A stretch of DNA of 64,000 nucleotides. Source: Bacteroidota bacterium. Its GTDB lineage: Bacteria > Bacteroidota > Bacteroidia > Sphingobacteriales > Sphingobacteriaceae. A program made the position numbers and the translations under genes. The DNA lies in the NCBI GenBank assembly GCA_013286235.1, contig JABDGE010000002.1, forward strand, positions 21,436-85,435. The letters are read 5' to 3'. This document shows positions 37,455 to 45,815 of this stretch, in pieces. Positions within the stretch are counted from its first letter, which is position 1, and the number at the start of each line of letters is the position of its first letter. The notes under the pieces were generated by a model. It saw nothing but the letters and a program-made list of their open reading frames with translations, had not been told where the DNA came from and made no database searches.

Positions 37455-37676
37455 ATGAACCGGCAATTTGAAACAAAACTAAAAAGTCCGCAAGGATCGG
37501 TAGATGGTGTAGTTACTGAAAAGAACGCAGATGGCACTGCCTGGGAATTTAAATCGATAGACGGCACTTTGCACCTCGTTATCGCCAGGGATGAAGAAGG
37601 CGAATGGCAGCGCATCGGCGGTACGGAGCCCTATCTGTCGGCCTGGATTGACGAGCTCGCCGCAAAAGTTGAATAA
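37455..37676 (+). CDS. Small hypothetical protein
   Basis: A 73-residue soluble protein (MNRQFETKLKSPQGSVDGVV ... YLSAWIDELAAKVE). The order of short beta-type segments and a terminal helix suggests a small compact domain. No family is recognised. It is 18 bases upstream of the aldo/keto reductase gene on the same strand and so is likely in one transcript. TAACTTTA near 37430 is a near match to the -7 box. Confidence 0.7.
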   Translation: MNRQFETKLKSPQGSVDGVVTEKNADGTAWEFKSIDGTLHLVIARDEEGEWQRIGGTEPYLSAWIDELAAKVE

Positions 37677-37694
37677 AAAATCCCGCAATACCTT

Positions 37695-38654
37695 ATGGAA
37701 AAAAGAGAAATTGGAACTTCCGGCCTGAAGGTTTACCCTTTTGCCCTTGGGGGCAACCCATTTGGCTGGACAATAGACGAAAAACAATCCTTTACTGTCC
37801 TCGACGGCTTTGTGGATGCCGGGCTGGATTTTATCGATACGGCAGATGTGTATTCTTCCTGGGTACCCGGCAATAAAGGCGGCGAATCGGAAACAATCAT
37901 TGGTAACTGGTTAAAGAAGTCAGGTAAACGCGATAAAGTGATCATTGCAACCAAGGTTGGCAAGCCGATGGGCGAAGGAAAAAAAGGCTTGTCGTGCAAG
38001 TACATTACCCGGGCGGTTGAGGCATCCCTTAAAAGACTGCAAACAGATTACATTGATTTGTACCAATCGCACGAGGATGATAAGGATACACCGCTCCCCG
38101 AAACCATGGAGGCCTTTGATGCCTTGATAAAACAGGGCAAAGTGCGGGTTTTGGGCGCGTCCAACTATGACGGACCGCGACTAAGGGAAGCGCTCGAAAT
38201 TAGTAAAGAACACGGCCTGGCCGCTTACCGGTGCCTGCAGCCGGAATATAACCTGTATGCGCGCGAACAATATGAAAAAGAACTCGAACCGATTTGCCGT
38301 GAGCGGCAGTTGGGTGTGATTAGCTACTATTCGCTGGCGAGCGGCTTTCTGACAGGGAAATACCGCTCGGAACACGACCTGTCGCAAAGCGCCCGTGGCC
38401 AGGGGGTAAAGAAATTTTTAAACCCCAGGGGATATAAAATCTTAGCCGCGCTGGACAAAGTGTCCGCCGAACATGACGTATCCCAGGCTACGATTGCCCT
38501 GGCATGGGTAATCGCCCGGCCGGGCATTACCGCGCCGATTGCAAGCGCTACGAGTATTTCCCAGTTGAGTGAACTGGTGAAAGCGGTTGATGTTGAGTTG
38601 AGCGGAGAAGAGATCGATGTGCTGAATAAAGCAAGTAGTTATTCACATGTCTAA
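37695..38654 (+). CDS. Aldo/keto reductase
   Basis: A 319-residue NADP-dependent oxidoreductase of the TIM-barrel aldo/keto reductase family. Catalytic residues are visible: Asp and Tyr in FIDTADVYS, Lys in IATKVGKP and His in LYQSHEDD. The C-terminal cofactor-binding region has ALAWVIARPGITAPIASAT. It reduces aldehydes or ketones, exact substrate unknown. It is probably co-transcribed with the small protein at 37455. Confidence 0.93.
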   Translation: MEKREIGTSGLKVYPFALGGNPFGWTIDEKQSFTVLDGFVDAGLDFIDTADVYSSWVPGNKGGESETIIGNWLKKSGKRDKVIIATKVGKPMGEGKKGLSCKYITRAVEASLKRLQTDYIDLYQSHEDDKDTPLPETMEAFDALIKQGKVRVLGASNYDGPRLREALEISKEHGLAAYRCLQPEYNLYAREQYEKELEPICRERQLGVISYYSLASGFLTGKYRSEHDLSQSARGQGVKKFLNPRGYKILAALDKVSAEHDVSQATIALAWVIARPGITAPIASATSISQLSELVKAVDVELSGEEIDVLNKASSYSHV

Positions 38655-38755
38655 CTAAGATTCGCAGGATTTGTTGATTGCGGGATTTACTAAAAAGGAG
38701 CTGTATAACGCTTTGGATGGTGCCCAATGTCATTAGTCGAAATCTCATAGGTCTG

Positions 38756-39054
38756 AATTTCATGGTGTCAATAAGAAGTCGATGTAATTCTCGTCCCAAA
38801 AATGAAAAGTCTCCCCTAAATTTAGGGTCCAAAGGGCTCCTGTGGAGGAGGTCCGGGGGGTAAACGGACAAAAGCCCCCTCCTGGTGGTTGTGTCCCCAC
38901 AACCACTGTCCTACGTTTCATTTTTGTTCCTGAAGCCCCTTCCAGGGTTTTGAGCGAAAACAAATCATTTAACAAACGAAATTTCATGGTTCCTGTAAAG
39001 AAACCGATATAATTTTCTTGTCCCAAAAATGAAAAGTCTCCCCTAAATTTAGGG
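38756..39054. repeat. Imperfect ~73-bp direct repeat
   Basis: 38756-38827 and 38980-39054 share AATTTCATGGT at one end and GTCCCAAAAATGAAAAGTCT plus CCCCTAAATTTAGGG at the other, with a diverged middle. The shared end contains the CTCCCCTAAATTTAGGGGAG palindrome, also seen in part near 26295. The spacer from 38655 to 39196 has no gene. Confidence 0.75.
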
Positions 39055-39141
39055 GAGATTTAGAGGGGTAAAAAGGATAGGCTATTAGTGTTGGAAATCT
39101 TGTCTTCCAAAATATTGTCCGCACAAAATATCATCGAACAC

Positions 39142-39166
39142 AAAAAAAGGCCGCCTTACGGCAGCC
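39142..39166 (-). terminator. Intrinsic terminator of the N-rich secreted protein gene
   Basis: On the minus strand GGCTGCC-GTAA-GGCGGCC forms a 7-bp stem (one G-T pair) followed by seven T, about 30 bases after the stop at 39197. Confidence 0.8.
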
Positions 39167-39196
39167 CCTTTCAGCATATATATATTAATCGACAAT

Positions 39197-39895
39197 TTAG
39201 AATTTTGACATTCTGCGGCTGGCGCCATTTTGCTGGTTGTTTTGAGCAAAATGCTCGCTTCCGCCGCGGGTGTCCTGGCTGCGGTTGTCATACCGTTGGC
39301 CATTGTTATTTTGTGGTGCAGGCCTGTTGGCATTACCCCGGTTAAACTGAACCGGTTGTGCCGGCCTTTCGGGACCACGGTTATAAGTATTCTGTGCATT
39401 GTCCCTAAAGCCCTGGTTGGCGTAACCAGCGTTCGCATGGTTATTATAGTTATTCCGGGCAAATTCCGCAACCTGGTGGCCATTATACCTCGACCTGTAA
39501 AAGTTGTCGTTCAGGTAGGGGCGTGCGGATCTCACTTCAAACCTGCGGGCGGTCCTCCAGTCAAAGTTTTGGTATGCACCGGGCAGGTAAGCGGCGGAGA
39601 TCCAGATGTTGCCGTCAAAATAAAAATAACACTGGTCGGTAACATCGTAGTAGGCGTCAACATCCGGCAAATAGTAGTAGTCATCGGCTGTAGTATCGTA
39701 AGCGGGAGCCTGGTCCTGGTAGTAACTATCGGCAGGCTGTACGTAAGCCACTGGTTGTACCACTACCGGGGGAGCGGCTATAATTACCCGGGGAGCGTGA
39801 AAACGGAAACCGACATGGAAACCGATCTGCGCATCAGCGGTGTTATAAGCTAACCCGCTTAATGCTATTGCTGATAATATAAATAACTTTTTCAT
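39197..39895 (-). CDS. Secreted Asn/Gln/Tyr-rich protein
   Basis: A 232-residue exported protein (signal MKKLFILSAIALSGLAYNTADA). A Pro/Val segment (APPVVVQPVAYVQP) and a Tyr/Asp-rich segment lead to a short conserved block (DQCYFYFDGNIWISAAYLPG), then a disordered C-terminal half rich in Asn, Arg, Gln and Gly. This plan recurs in exported Bacteroidota proteins from memory, function unknown. A good terminator follows. Confidence 0.8.
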   Translation of the reverse strand: MKKLFILSAIALSGLAYNTADAQIGFHVGFRFHAPRVIIAAPPVVVQPVAYVQPADSYYQDQAPAYDTTADDYYYLPDVDAYYDVTDQCYFYFDGNIWISAAYLPGAYQNFDWRTARRFEVRSARPYLNDNFYRSRYNGHQVAEFARNNYNNHANAGYANQGFRDNAQNTYNRGPERPAQPVQFNRGNANRPAPQNNNGQRYDNRSQDTRGGSEHFAQNNQQNGASRRMSKF

Positions 39896-40301
39896 TGTCT
39901 TAATTTTTAAAGCCTCCTGAAACTTTAACCGGCTTTTTTGTATGTTTTAATCGCCGGTATTTTTTCGTTTCAGTTATAGTTAAGACGGAAGAAAAAATAA
40001 AAAGTTTAACCGATACAGACTATAATTCTTATATATTATATAAATATGAAATTATATACCGAATACTATCAATTAAACAGAATTATATTTTAAACAGATA
40101 TCATCGGTTTGTCACAGACGATATTTTATATGCTTTTGGGGGTAAAGATTTTTCGCAGGTTTTTTAGTTCTACATCGTTCCGGCTAACCCAGTCTATTCG
40201 GAAACAGCATGTTGGCCCAAACTCCCTGCCAACGGGTTTAAGATTATCCATGGAATTAATGCGATTAGGGGCACAAATAGGACATCGAACGTTACTCCCC
40301 A

Positions 40302-40370
40302 TTGCGCCGTTAGGTGCAAAATATCGGTAGAGAATTATCAAAAAAGAGAATAGCGTGCCGTCAGGTGCGC
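40302..40370. repeat. Two related hairpins
   Basis: TTGCGCC-GTTA-GGTGCAA (40302-40319) and GCGTGCC-GTCA-GGTGCGC (40353-40370) are two 7-bp stems with related loops, 33 bases apart. They share the core GCC-GTYA-GGTGC and look like units of a dispersed Bacteroidota repeat, from memory. Confidence 0.65.
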
Positions 40371-40403
40371 AACATACCGAAGCGGCATTTCCTTCGCCTT
40401 TGG

Positions 40404-40587
40404 TGGTGTTATCACCATAGATGTTCGGAAGATTTGCAAACCGCCAGATGCCTTAAAACGACGAAAGGTTCGGGTAGTGACAACATTCACCTATGACACA
40501 TCCCTGCGCCTCTCAAGAGAGGAGCCCATCGCAACTATCCTTATGGAGCTTTTTTCCATCTTCCGAACAGGTGTGGTGTTATCACCA
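40404..40587. repeat. 184-bp element with 30-bp imperfect inverted ends (MITE-like)
   Basis: The left arm 40404-40433 and the right arm 40558-40587 match as inverted repeats: TGGTGwTAwCACCA at the outer ends and TGTTCGGAAGAT at the inner ends. Each outer part is itself a hairpin (TGGTG-TTAT-CACCA). The interior has no frame of note. Confidence 0.55.
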
Positions 40588-40604
40588 ACAAATCAGTCCC
40601 TGAC

Positions 40605-41150
40605 TTAGTCTCCCCGAACGTGTACATATTGTCCTTTCGTCATCTTCAATCTATTAAAAAAACAATCTATTATATTTGCATCAGGGTATTCGGAGTAGAC
40701 AAGAATGATTGTGTCTTGTTCTTTTAACAAAACAAAAATCGTTAGCGCTTCCATTAAAAAAGCACCGTTCGCCCGAGATTTAATAATGTTTATTGCTCTG
40801 CCCATGTTTTTTTTCGATCGGAAACCTATTTCTACCATTACCCAACTAACGCCATTGCTTTTATCATCAGAGATTATTTCTGATGAACTCTTCTCTAAAA
40901 AACTGTATTTATTAAAAATGCTGGTCTCTAACGCCCGATTTAAATACAAAATCGTGAATTCGTTTGAGAGGGCAACATTTTTTAAACTATACTGATTTCC
41001 TCTATTCAAACAATTTTGTTTGAAGTCATCAATCAATCGCCTTAAATGTCCATGCCCGACAACGCCAAAGCGCGATGTATCAGTAATGACCTGAGCTTGT
41101 GATTTTGCATAAATCAGTAAAATAATAAAAGCCGCAATCAAAATTTTCAT
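40605..41150 (-). CDS. Exported protein of unknown function
   Basis: A 181-residue protein with a signal peptide (MKILIAAFIILLIYAKSQAQ). The mature part has DTSRFGVVGHGHLRRLID, VSWVMVEIGF and IILVYSEYPDANIIDCFF, mixed alpha/beta, without a familiar motif. The region is more AT-rich than neighbours, which may point to acquisition. Met at 41150 is preferred over 41159 as it gives the standard signal. Confidence 0.65.
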   Translation of the reverse strand: MKILIAAFIILLIYAKSQAQVITDTSRFGVVGHGHLRRLIDDFKQNCLNRGNQYSLKNVALSNEFTILYLNRALETSIFNKYSFLEKSSSEIISDDKSNGVSWVMVEIGFRSKKNMGRAINIIKSRANGAFLMEALTIFVLLKEQDTIILVYSEYPDANIIDCFFNRLKMTKGQYVHVRGD

Positions 41151-41304
41151 AGGCGCCATTTTAGGGTTATCATAGAATTGCTTATAGAGGGGGTAGCTTC
41201 GGTTTCTTCTATCCTGGCGCGGGTCTGACGAACATGCTAAAGGCGCGTAGACGACCTCGTGCCCCGCAGACAGGCAATAAATTATGCCAGTCCAACGCTA
41301 ACAA

Positions 41305-41952
41305 CTATTGATTTGTCGCGGGTGCAGGTGTTGTCGCTGGAGCTTGTGTAGATGTCGGCGGCGTTTGTGCAGGAGTTGTAGCTGGTGCCGCAGCGGGCGT
41401 TTGCGCAGGACTGGCAGCCGGAACTTGCGCAGTAACAGGACCTTGTGTTGGCGCTGCCGGCGGCGCTTGCGCACTTGCTGCAGCAGGAGCCTGGGCGGGT
41501 GTTGCGGCCGGTGCAGCGTTATTGTTCTTTTTTCCAAAAGGCAGTTTACTCAAAACCGACCCACTTGATTGCGGCACAACCACGCCATTATTCCAGTTAA
41601 CCACGCCCGTTAAATCGCCTTTCCGGTTCCAGGTCTTCCAAACGCCATCTTTCAGGCCTTTTTTAAACGCTCCCTGTACTTTAAGATTTTTGTCGGGATA
41701 ATACGCCGCGTAATTACCGTTGAGCAGTTGTCCGTTAAAGCCCCCCTGGGTGGAATGGATGCTATTAGGGATATACCAATAATAATAGCGGTCATTTAGT
41801 ATCTTCGGATCGGATTTGGATGGCAATATCTCAGCTTGTACCGTTTGGCCGGTATCTGCGATGGTGACCTTGGTATCGTCATACGCAAAAGGGCGCTGGG
41901 CGTAGGCTTTGCCTAAAACCAGCAAAAAAATAAGGGGTAATAGCTTTTTCAT
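41305..41952 (-). CDS. Secreted MORN-like protein with Ala/Pro/Thr/Gln tail
   Basis: A 215-residue exported protein (signal MKKLLPLIFLLVLGKAYA). The middle has GGFNGQLLNGNYAAYYPDKN and VQGAFKKGLKDGVWKTWNRKG, MORN/toxin-wrapping repeat-like sequence found in exported Bacteroidota proteins. The last ~70 residues are a low-complexity Ala/Pro/Thr/Gln tail, probably unstructured and variable in length through DNA slippage. The function is unknown. Confidence 0.78.
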   Translation of the reverse strand: MKKLLPLIFLLVLGKAYAQRPFAYDDTKVTIADTGQTVQAEILPSKSDPKILNDRYYYWYIPNSIHSTQGGFNGQLLNGNYAAYYPDKNLKVQGAFKKGLKDGVWKTWNRKGDLTGVVNWNNGVVVPQSSGSVLSKLPFGKKNNNAAPAATPAQAPAAASAQAPPAAPTQGPVTAQVPAASPAQTPAAAPATTPAQTPPTSTQAPATTPAPATNQ

Positions 41953-41961
41953 GGCAGACAT

Positions 41962-42309
41962 TTTCTTCGTGTAAATTTAGCTATTCCGTAGGTAATGAGC
42001 GCATTCCGGCCGCCGCTACTTTTCAACTTATCAACATCCTAATGACTCATACCAGGGGCCGGGCCTGGACGGCGGATGCAATTCACCCACCAGCCACCAT
42101 TGACCAACTCACCACTGCAAACTGGAAACTGCAAGCTGCCTGCTTACTCCCTCTGCCAACTGCTACTGCTACTGCCACTCACAATTCACCACTCACCACA
42201 ATAACTGTCACTTTTACACTACAAACACCCGTGTAACTATTTTTGTACAAAACATATTCCCGTATTTGTTGCAGATTGATTTAACTTTGAATATTAAACG
42301 CTTTATACC
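41962..42309. other. Spacer with low-complexity run and -7 element
   Basis: About 350 bases between divergent genes. 42105-42200 is an ACTGCY/CACTCACC-type low-complexity run. TAACTTTG at 42282-42289 matches the Bacteroidota -7 element for the downstream gene, with TTTG at 42265-42268 (13 bases away) or 42242-42245 (36 bases), neither well spaced. Confidence 0.5.
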
Positions 42310-43569
42310 ATGAAAATCAAGAAATTATTCGTCTTATTGCTGCCGGCTTTAGCTGTATTTGGATTGATTGTCTTTAATGCCTGCAAGGACGCAAACAAAC
42401 CCGCCAACAGCGACAATGCCGGGCTCACGCTGGAGCCGGGCTTTTCGGCTGTTGCCGTAGCGGAAAAACTTGGCAGCGCACGCCACCTTGTTATTACCCC
42501 CGAAAATGATATTTATGTTCACCTTGCCAACCCCGTGCACGGCAAAGGCATATTGGTTTTGCACATAGATGGCGACAAAACAACCTTAAAAACCAGTTTT
42601 GCCGATTATGGCGGGACGGGAATCGCTATCAAGAATGGCTACCTGTATGCCTCAAACAACACAGAAGTATTTCGATACAAACTGAATGCGCAGGAAGAAG
42701 TTATCGACCCGGATCACCCCGAACGCATCGTAAAAGGTTTGCTTAGCCGCCGTATGCATGAGCCGAAAGCCATTTGTCTTGACAATGACGGCAATATTTA
42801 TGTAAACATCGGCGCCTACTCCAATATTTGCAGCGATTACGACCCTAATAAAACCGGCTGCCCTATTCTCGATTCGGCTGCCGGCATCTGGCAGTTTAAA
42901 GTAGATAAACCCGACCAGACTTATGGCGATGGCGTCCACTACGGCTGGGGCCTGCGCAACGTGGTGGGCCTGGCCTGGAACCAGCAGGATAACCAGCTTT
43001 TTGTAATGCAGCATGGCCGTGATGCTTTGCACGATCTTTTTCCGAACCTGTACACCGTTCATCAGTCAGCAGAATTACCGGCCGAGTGTATGTTTGCGAT
43101 AAAGAAAGGCGATAACGCCGGCTGGCCTTATGTTTACTACGACTGGATGCAGCAAAAAAATATGCTCGGTCCCGAATACGGCGGCGACGGCAAAAAGGGA
43201 GCCGATCCAAAATACATCAACCCCGTAGCTGCTTATCCCGGCCACTATGCGCCCGACGGCCTGATGTTTTACACTGGCAGCCAGTTCCCTGAAAAATATA
43301 AAAACGGCGCATTCATCGCCTTCCACGGCTCCTGGAACCGCGCGCCTGAACCACAGGCGGGCTATTGCGTAGTATTTCAGCCATTCAAAAATGGCATGCC
43401 CGACGGGAAATGGGAAGTGTTTGCCGGAAATTTCCCGGGAAGCCTGGCCCAAACTTCGCCCAACGCAGCGGAACATCGTCCATGCGGCTTAGCACAAGGG
43501 CCCGACGGCTCGCTATATGTAAGCGACGACCAGCGCGGAACCATATACAAGATCACCTACAACAAATAA
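42310..43569 (+). CDS. PQQ-type sugar (sorbosone-like) dehydrogenase lipoprotein
   Basis: A 419-residue protein with a lipoprotein signal (MKIKKLFVLLLPALAVFGLI then FNAC). The rest is a six-bladed propeller typical of soluble PQQ-dependent aldose/sorbosone dehydrogenases: LVITPENDIYVHLANP, GWGLRNVVGLAWN, HGRDALHDLF, NAGWPYVYYD and PCGLAQGPDGSLYVSDD. Such enzymes oxidise sugars in the periplasm and pass electrons on. The next gene, three bases downstream, encodes a small cytochrome c, a likely electron acceptor. Cofactor use is inferred from family. Confidence 0.88.
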   Translation: MKIKKLFVLLLPALAVFGLIVFNACKDANKPANSDNAGLTLEPGFSAVAVAEKLGSARHLVITPENDIYVHLANPVHGKGILVLHIDGDKTTLKTSFADYGGTGIAIKNGYLYASNNTEVFRYKLNAQEEVIDPDHPERIVKGLLSRRMHEPKAICLDNDGNIYVNIGAYSNICSDYDPNKTGCPILDSAAGIWQFKVDKPDQTYGDGVHYGWGLRNVVGLAWNQQDNQLFVMQHGRDALHDLFPNLYTVHQSAELPAECMFAIKKGDNAGWPYVYYDWMQQKNMLGPEYGGDGKKGADPKYINPVAAYPGHYAPDGLMFYTGSQFPEKYKNGAFIAFHGSWNRAPEPQAGYCVVFQPFKNGMPDGKWEVFAGNFPGSLAQTSPNAAEHRPCGLAQGPDGSLYVSDDQRGTIYKITYNK

Positions 43570-43572
43570 TAA

Positions 43573-44013
43573 ATGAAAAAAAAGAAATCAGCCGTACTGC
43601 TTTTTTTAACCTTTCTCGCCTCCTTATCCTTTGCACAGGCTAAAAAACCTATTCACCATTCTACCGCCGTGGCTGCTTCCATGGCAAGGGGAAAAGTTGT
43701 GTATACCAATATTTGCCTCGCTTGTCATATGGCCGATGGCAATGGCGTACCCACGATGAACCCGCCGATTGTAAACACCGACTATGTTTTGGGCGATAAA
43801 CCCCGGCTGATAAAGATCGTGCTGAACGGTTTTAAGGAGGATGTGCAGATAAACGGCCAAACGTTCTCAAACAACATGAGTCCTCACAGCGATTTGACCG
43901 ACCGCCAGATCGCGGATGTACTCACCTATGTAAGGAAAAGCTTTGGCAACAAAGCCGGCGGCGTAATGGCTTTGGAGGTGAAAAACGTTAGGGCCCTAAA
44001 TAACGTCAAATAA
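43573..44013 (+). CDS. Periplasmic mono-haem cytochrome c
   Basis: A 146-residue exported protein (signal MKKKKSAVLLFLTFLASLSFAQ) with one CxxCH haem site (NICLACHMADG) and a probable axial Met in NNMSPHSDLTD. It begins three bases after the sugar dehydrogenase stop and should share its mRNA. It probably accepts electrons from that dehydrogenase and passes them to the respiratory chain. Confidence 0.93.
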   Translation: MKKKKSAVLLFLTFLASLSFAQAKKPIHHSTAVAASMARGKVVYTNICLACHMADGNGVPTMNPPIVNTDYVLGDKPRLIKIVLNGFKEDVQINGQTFSNNMSPHSDLTDRQIADVLTYVRKSFGNKAGGVMALEVKNVRALNNVK

Positions 44014-44206
44014 CCTGGATTCGATATAAGCATTGAATTTTGCCCCGCCAGATGGCGGGCAATGTCATTAAGTCAAAAAAAGATGTCACTTTTACCCTCT
44101 TTTATCGCTTGCGATAGAGAGGGTCGACCAGCGAAGCGTAGTCGGGGTGAGTAAACGGAGCGCGTCAATTACCGCCAATGCATCCGCAGATTGATCGAAA
44201 ATAGAT

Positions 44207-44238
44207 GATTACACCGGACTATAATCGCCGGTGTAATC
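44207..44238 (-). terminator. Strong hairpin after the TPR gene
   Basis: GATTACACCGG (44207-44217) and CCGGTGTAATC (44228-44238) form a perfect 11-bp stem with a 10-base loop. On the minus strand it is 17 bases after the TPR gene stop; the following bases (ATCTATTTTC) are only moderately T-rich. It may act in both directions. Confidence 0.6.
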
Positions 44239-44254
44239 ATTCCTCAAGAGAATA

Positions 44255-44776
44255 CTAACCCGTAAGGTTGTATTGATAAGCTGCCGTCCTGGTCATTTTG
44301 ACCTTAACCCGGTCGATGCTTTCCTCAATTTCCTCTTTGTTGCATTTAGTGGTTACTTCTATAAAAGCATTTTGATAGGCCTTTAATGCCTTATTCCAGT
44401 CCCTTGCTTTTTCAGCAAATAGCCCCAACAGATCATATATCTCGGATGCATCAACTCCCGGCGTGTTTAGCGCTTTTTCGGAAACAATTCCCGCTTGTTT
44501 TTCCATGTTAAGGAAAACAACAAGGCTCAAATAATGGAAATAATTATCAGGGAATGCAGGTTCCAGCTCCATACAGGTTTTAAAATAAAAGCCTGCGATT
44601 TGATAGTCCCTGATTTCATAGTAGTATAGCTTCCCCAATTGAAAGTGCGCCCTGGCGTAAAGTGGGTCGTGTTCAATGATCTCCTTCAGTAGCTGCAATC
44701 CTTTAGCCGAATCGCGGTAAGTTGCTTCTTCAACAGCCTGCAGGTATTTCTCTTCTATGGTATAATAAGTGTTCAT
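44255..44776 (-). CDS. Tetratricopeptide-repeat protein
   Basis: A 173-residue soluble protein made of TPR-like helix pairs: KGLQLLKEIIEHDPLYARAH, LGKLYYYEIRDYQIAGFYF and EIYDLLGLFAEKARDWNKAL. No signal peptide. TPR proteins mediate protein-protein contacts; the partner is unknown. Single gene flanked by a hairpin and a large gene-free island. Confidence 0.82.
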   Translation of the reverse strand: MNTYYTIEEKYLQAVEEATYRDSAKGLQLLKEIIEHDPLYARAHFQLGKLYYYEIRDYQIAGFYFKTCMELEPAFPDNYFHYLSLVVFLNMEKQAGIVSEKALNTPGVDASEIYDLLGLFAEKARDWNKALKAYQNAFIEVTTKCNKEEIEESIDRVKVKMTRTAAYQYNLTG

Positions 44777-45582
44777 AATAAAATTGTATAAAAAGCACAG
44801 CTAAAGCAATGCTTGTCTTGTAAAAAATAATAATATTTTGAAAAAATGGGTGACTAACCCTTGCTATGAGAAGAGGAAAAACGGTGCATACCTCTTCCGT
44901 CGCGGAACCATTGGCCGCATACTGTTGTGTTGGGAGAGTTGAAGACGTAGCATCTTTTTAAAATTTAGGCGAAGATAGGGAAATTGTTTTAAGGTTGTAA
45001 ATGACTTTCGAAATTCCAGATCCGCACCCAGCGATAAAAACTCCAGCCTTGTCAGCCGCGCTCTCATGCGTCAGCCAAAAGTGCAAATGCTTCTCACGCT
45101 GACAAGTAGCAAACTATGCCATAAATTTACACATAGCTTTTTTACCCGCTCTGCAATACCAAAACCATTCAGGATCAGTGAGATAATAATTTCGTTAGCT
45201 AACTCCTGGTGTAACGTCTCGTTACAGTTACTGTGCCCTTACGAAATCTCGATTTTTTTTCACCATAAAAAGAAAACATATTTACAGCGGATTGCAGAAT
45301 CAAACGTGGTAAATAACACCTTACAAAGGTAGAGACGTCAGAAACCGGCACCCCGATCCACTGTCAGATTGATCAGATTTAAAGGTCAGCTGGATTTTGC
45401 ACCGAAAGCCGACGGTTATTGGCGCTAGAATTGGCTCGATATATTACGTATAGTTTAAACCACTTTTGTAAGCAGCCATATATCGGTATGGATCAAACGA
45501 AATCGGTGAAACTAAGCGAAGCGACCTCATGAACGCCGCCGCAAACAAACAACATGTGAATAATCAAAAAAATAAATCAACC

Positions 45583-45710
45583 TGTAAACAAAAAACAGGA
45601 CTAACAAAATGTCAGTAAACAAAAAACAGGATTATCTAAGTCAAGTGTAAACCTATTTCAGGACGAGGCACCTATTTCAGGACGAGGCAACCTATTTCAG
45701 GACGAGGCAA
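45583..45710. repeat. Tandem GTAAAC...CAGGA repeats, IS-end-like
   Basis: Five related units: TGTAAACAAAAAACAGGA at 45583-45600, CAGTAAACAAAAAACAGGA at 45613-45631, TGTAAACCTATTTCAGGACG at 45646-45665, and two exact CCTATTTCAGGACGAGGCAA units at 45671-45710. Multiple spaced end repeats of this kind are typical of IS21-family termini, but no transposase remains. Confidence 0.65.
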
Positions 45711-45815
45711 ACCACAATGAAATCACCATCAACCACCATCAAATCACCATCAAACCACAATGAAATCACCATTAACCACAATGAAATCACCATCAACCAC
45801 CATCAGATTTCAGTG
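45710..45815. repeat. 21-bp tandem array, five units
   Basis: Units of the form AACCAC(A/C)AT(G/C)AAATCACCAT(C/T) start at 45710, 45731, 45752, 45774 and 45795; one spacing is 22 bp. In one frame the last units read NHNEITI, NHNEITI, NHHQISV. There are no unique spacers, so it is not CRISPR. Confidence 0.75.

Larger units (their letters stand above)
39896..40604. other. Gene-free region with structured repeats
   Basis: About 700 bases with no convincing gene. The first 200 bases are very AT-rich. It holds the tandem hairpins at 40302-40370 and the inverted-repeat element at 40404-40587, listed separately. Frames of 60-75 codons here fall on these repeats and do not look coding. Confidence 0.5.

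Noticed and set aside
39230..39853. A plus-strand 207-codon Val-rich frame
   Set aside because: It is the complement of the secreted Asn-rich gene, which has a signal peptide and terminator.
41298..41537. A minus-strand frame rich in Arg, Gln, Leu and His
   Set aside because: It is a shifted reading of the Ala/Pro/Thr/Gln repeat tail of the MORN-like protein.
44864..45067. A 67-codon minus-strand frame
   Set aside because: Base composition and lack of a start context do not support a gene.
45710..45815. CRISPR-like array
   Set aside because: Units are contiguous with no unique spacers and no cas genes nearby.
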